From NCBI GenBank assembly GCA_029856445.1, contig JAHQWY010000210.1, positions 1 through 6,544 of the forward strand: a stretch of 6,544 nt of DNA, given 5' to 3'. Origin of the DNA: Promethearchaeia archaeon. GTDB lineage: Archaea > Asgardarchaeota > Lokiarchaeia > Sigyniarchaeales > SOKP01. Positions 5,606 through 6,544 of this stretch are shown here, one piece after another. The position numbers and the translations under genes are program-made. The notes beneath the pieces are model-generated. The model ran no database searches. It had not been told where the DNA came from and saw only the letters and a program-made list of their open reading frames with translations. Position 1 is the first letter of the stretch. Each line of letters starts with the position of its first letter.

Positions 5606-6544
5606 TTATTCCTTCTTTAGTTGCCTAAGATATTTACAAGCATTAATTCCCGCTCGTGAACCTTCAGCTGTAGCAAAAACTACCTGAAAAACACCCCCTG
5701 TGCAATCCCCAGCAGCATATACTCCTTTAAGATTTGTTTTTTGTTCCTCATCAACTATAATATTTCCCATATCATCTAAATCTACTCCCGCTTTTTTGAA
5801 AATTGAATTTGAGGAAATATGAGACAAAATAAACAAACAACTTAATTCAAATTCCTTTATATCTTCAATCTCTTCAGAATCAGAAATATTAGATTTGCAT
5901 AATATTTTTTGAATCATTCCATCGGAATTAGGAACAGCTTCAATTATCTCCATATTTTCAAAAACTTCAATTCCAGCATCTTGTACTTGGTATACCTTTT
6001 CAGAAAAATCTTCAATTCTAACACTTGTAATTATTCGTACCAAACATCCCATTTGTTGAAGAACTAAAGCATCTTCTAACATTTCATCGTCTTTACCGAA
6101 TAAATACACAACTTTTTCTTTATACGTGGGCCCATCACTTAAAACGCTATACGAAACTCCAAATCCCAGTAGTTTATCTTCTCCTTTTATTATTTCTTTT
6201 CGTGTACCTCTACCAGTTGCAATAATAACAACATCAGAGGTGATATTTGCTGTCCTGGTTGATGTTCTGTTTACACCCATTCCAAGCATTAGTGAGATTA
6301 CGTCACCTTTAATAATTTTAATGTTTTCTGAATAACTCTCAGTATGAGCCCTAAATTTCTTTAAAAGATGTTTTCCCTTAATATCAGTTTCTCCAGGCCA
6401 ATTTTGTATTTCTTTTGCCTGTCCCAATGCTGGCAATTCTTTTCCTTCAAGAATAATTACATCTCTATTCGCTCGGGCACAATAGATCCCTGCACTTAAT
6501 CCAGCTGGACCTGCTCCAATGATTAAAATTTCACATTTTAATTC
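5606..6544 (-). CDS. TrxB-like flavoprotein lacking redox cysteines and NADPH signature (N-terminus cut off)
   Basis: The frame is open from the stop at 5606 to the right edge, giving 312 visible residues; the start lies just outside. The TTG at 6436 is internal, because the 36 codons before it encode the FAD motif GAGPAGLSAG (10-19). The C-terminal FAD signature GVYAAGDCTGG (274-284) is also intact, so FAD binding is likely. The middle domain aligns with the neighbouring TrxB almost without gaps, but its key residues are gone: SYSVLSDGP replaces SYCATCDGP (S133 and S136 for both cysteines), FGKDDEM replaces the GGGNAAG dinucleotide loop (150-156), and TSV (173-175) replaces HRR. Classic NADPH-to-disulfide chemistry is therefore not expected. 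It could be a partner subunit for TrxB or an FAD enzyme with another electron donor such as ferredoxin (inferred). The frame is clean, so it is not an obvious pseudogene. Confidence 0.85.
   Translation of the reverse strand, partial: ELKCEILIIGAGPAGLSAGIYCARANRDVIILEGKELPALGQAKEIQNWPGETDIKGKHLLKKFRAHTESYSENIKIIKGDVISLMLGMGVNRTSTRTANITSDVVIIATGRGTRKEIIKGEDKLLGFGVSYSVLSDGPTYKEKVVYLFGKDDEMLEDALVLQQMGCLVRIITSVRIEDFSEKVYQVQDAGIEVFENMEIIEAVPNSDGMIQKILCKSNISDSEEIEDIKEFELSCLFILSHISSNSIFKKAGVDLDDMGNIIVDEEQKTNLKGVYAAGDCTGGVFQVVFATAEGSRAGINACKYLRQLKKE

Noticed and set aside
6126..6335. 69-codon plus-strand frame inside the TrxB-like gene
   Set aside because: It is antisense to a conserved flavoprotein frame and shows no recognisable features.

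Overview
The window looks like AT-rich archaeal DNA, most likely from an Asgard archaeon (Lokiarchaeia-like or a relative). This is inferred, not proven. The reasons are: an Arf-like small GTPase (WDLGGQ and NKQD motifs) whose gene overlaps a longin-like/winged-helix gene; a membrane protein that joins an outside Ig-like domain to a cytoplasmic longin-like domain; TATA-like boxes about 26-27 nt upstream of start codons that have no Shine-Dalgarno (SD) sequence, suggesting leaderless mRNAs; and T-tract terminators without clear hairpins. No RNA gene, CRISPR array, insertion sequence or phage gene was seen.

Plus strand, 1-3227: (i) the 3' part of a membrane protein gene, open to the left edge, with an Ig-like ectodomain, one TM helix, a longin-like domain and a helical tail, ending in a 10-T tract; (ii) an RsmB/NSUN-family RNA m5C methyltransferase with both active-site cysteines and an unclear start; (iii) an unrecognised 271-aa protein that appears to hold two copies of one fold.

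Minus strand, 6544-3264: (iv) a thioredoxin-reductase-like flavoprotein running off the right edge, which has lost both redox cysteines and its NADPH signature; (v) directly downstream of it, an intact TrxB; (vi) after a 231-nt gap with a probable promoter, an Arf-like GTPase overlapping by 4 nt (ATGA) with (vii) a longin-like plus winged-helix protein. The two strands converge at about 3228-3263, where the A/T-rich spacer provides a U-tract terminator for the minus-strand operon.

Two themes stand out. One is small-GTPase signalling: a GTPase with a co-translated longin/wHTH partner, and nearby a receptor-like membrane protein whose inner domain has a similar predicted fold. The other is a tandem pair of TrxB paralogues aligned almost without gaps at the key motifs, one catalytically intact and one stripped of disulfide and NADPH motifs, which could be a partner subunit or an enzyme using another electron donor. 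All family calls come from reading motifs by eye; no database search was run.
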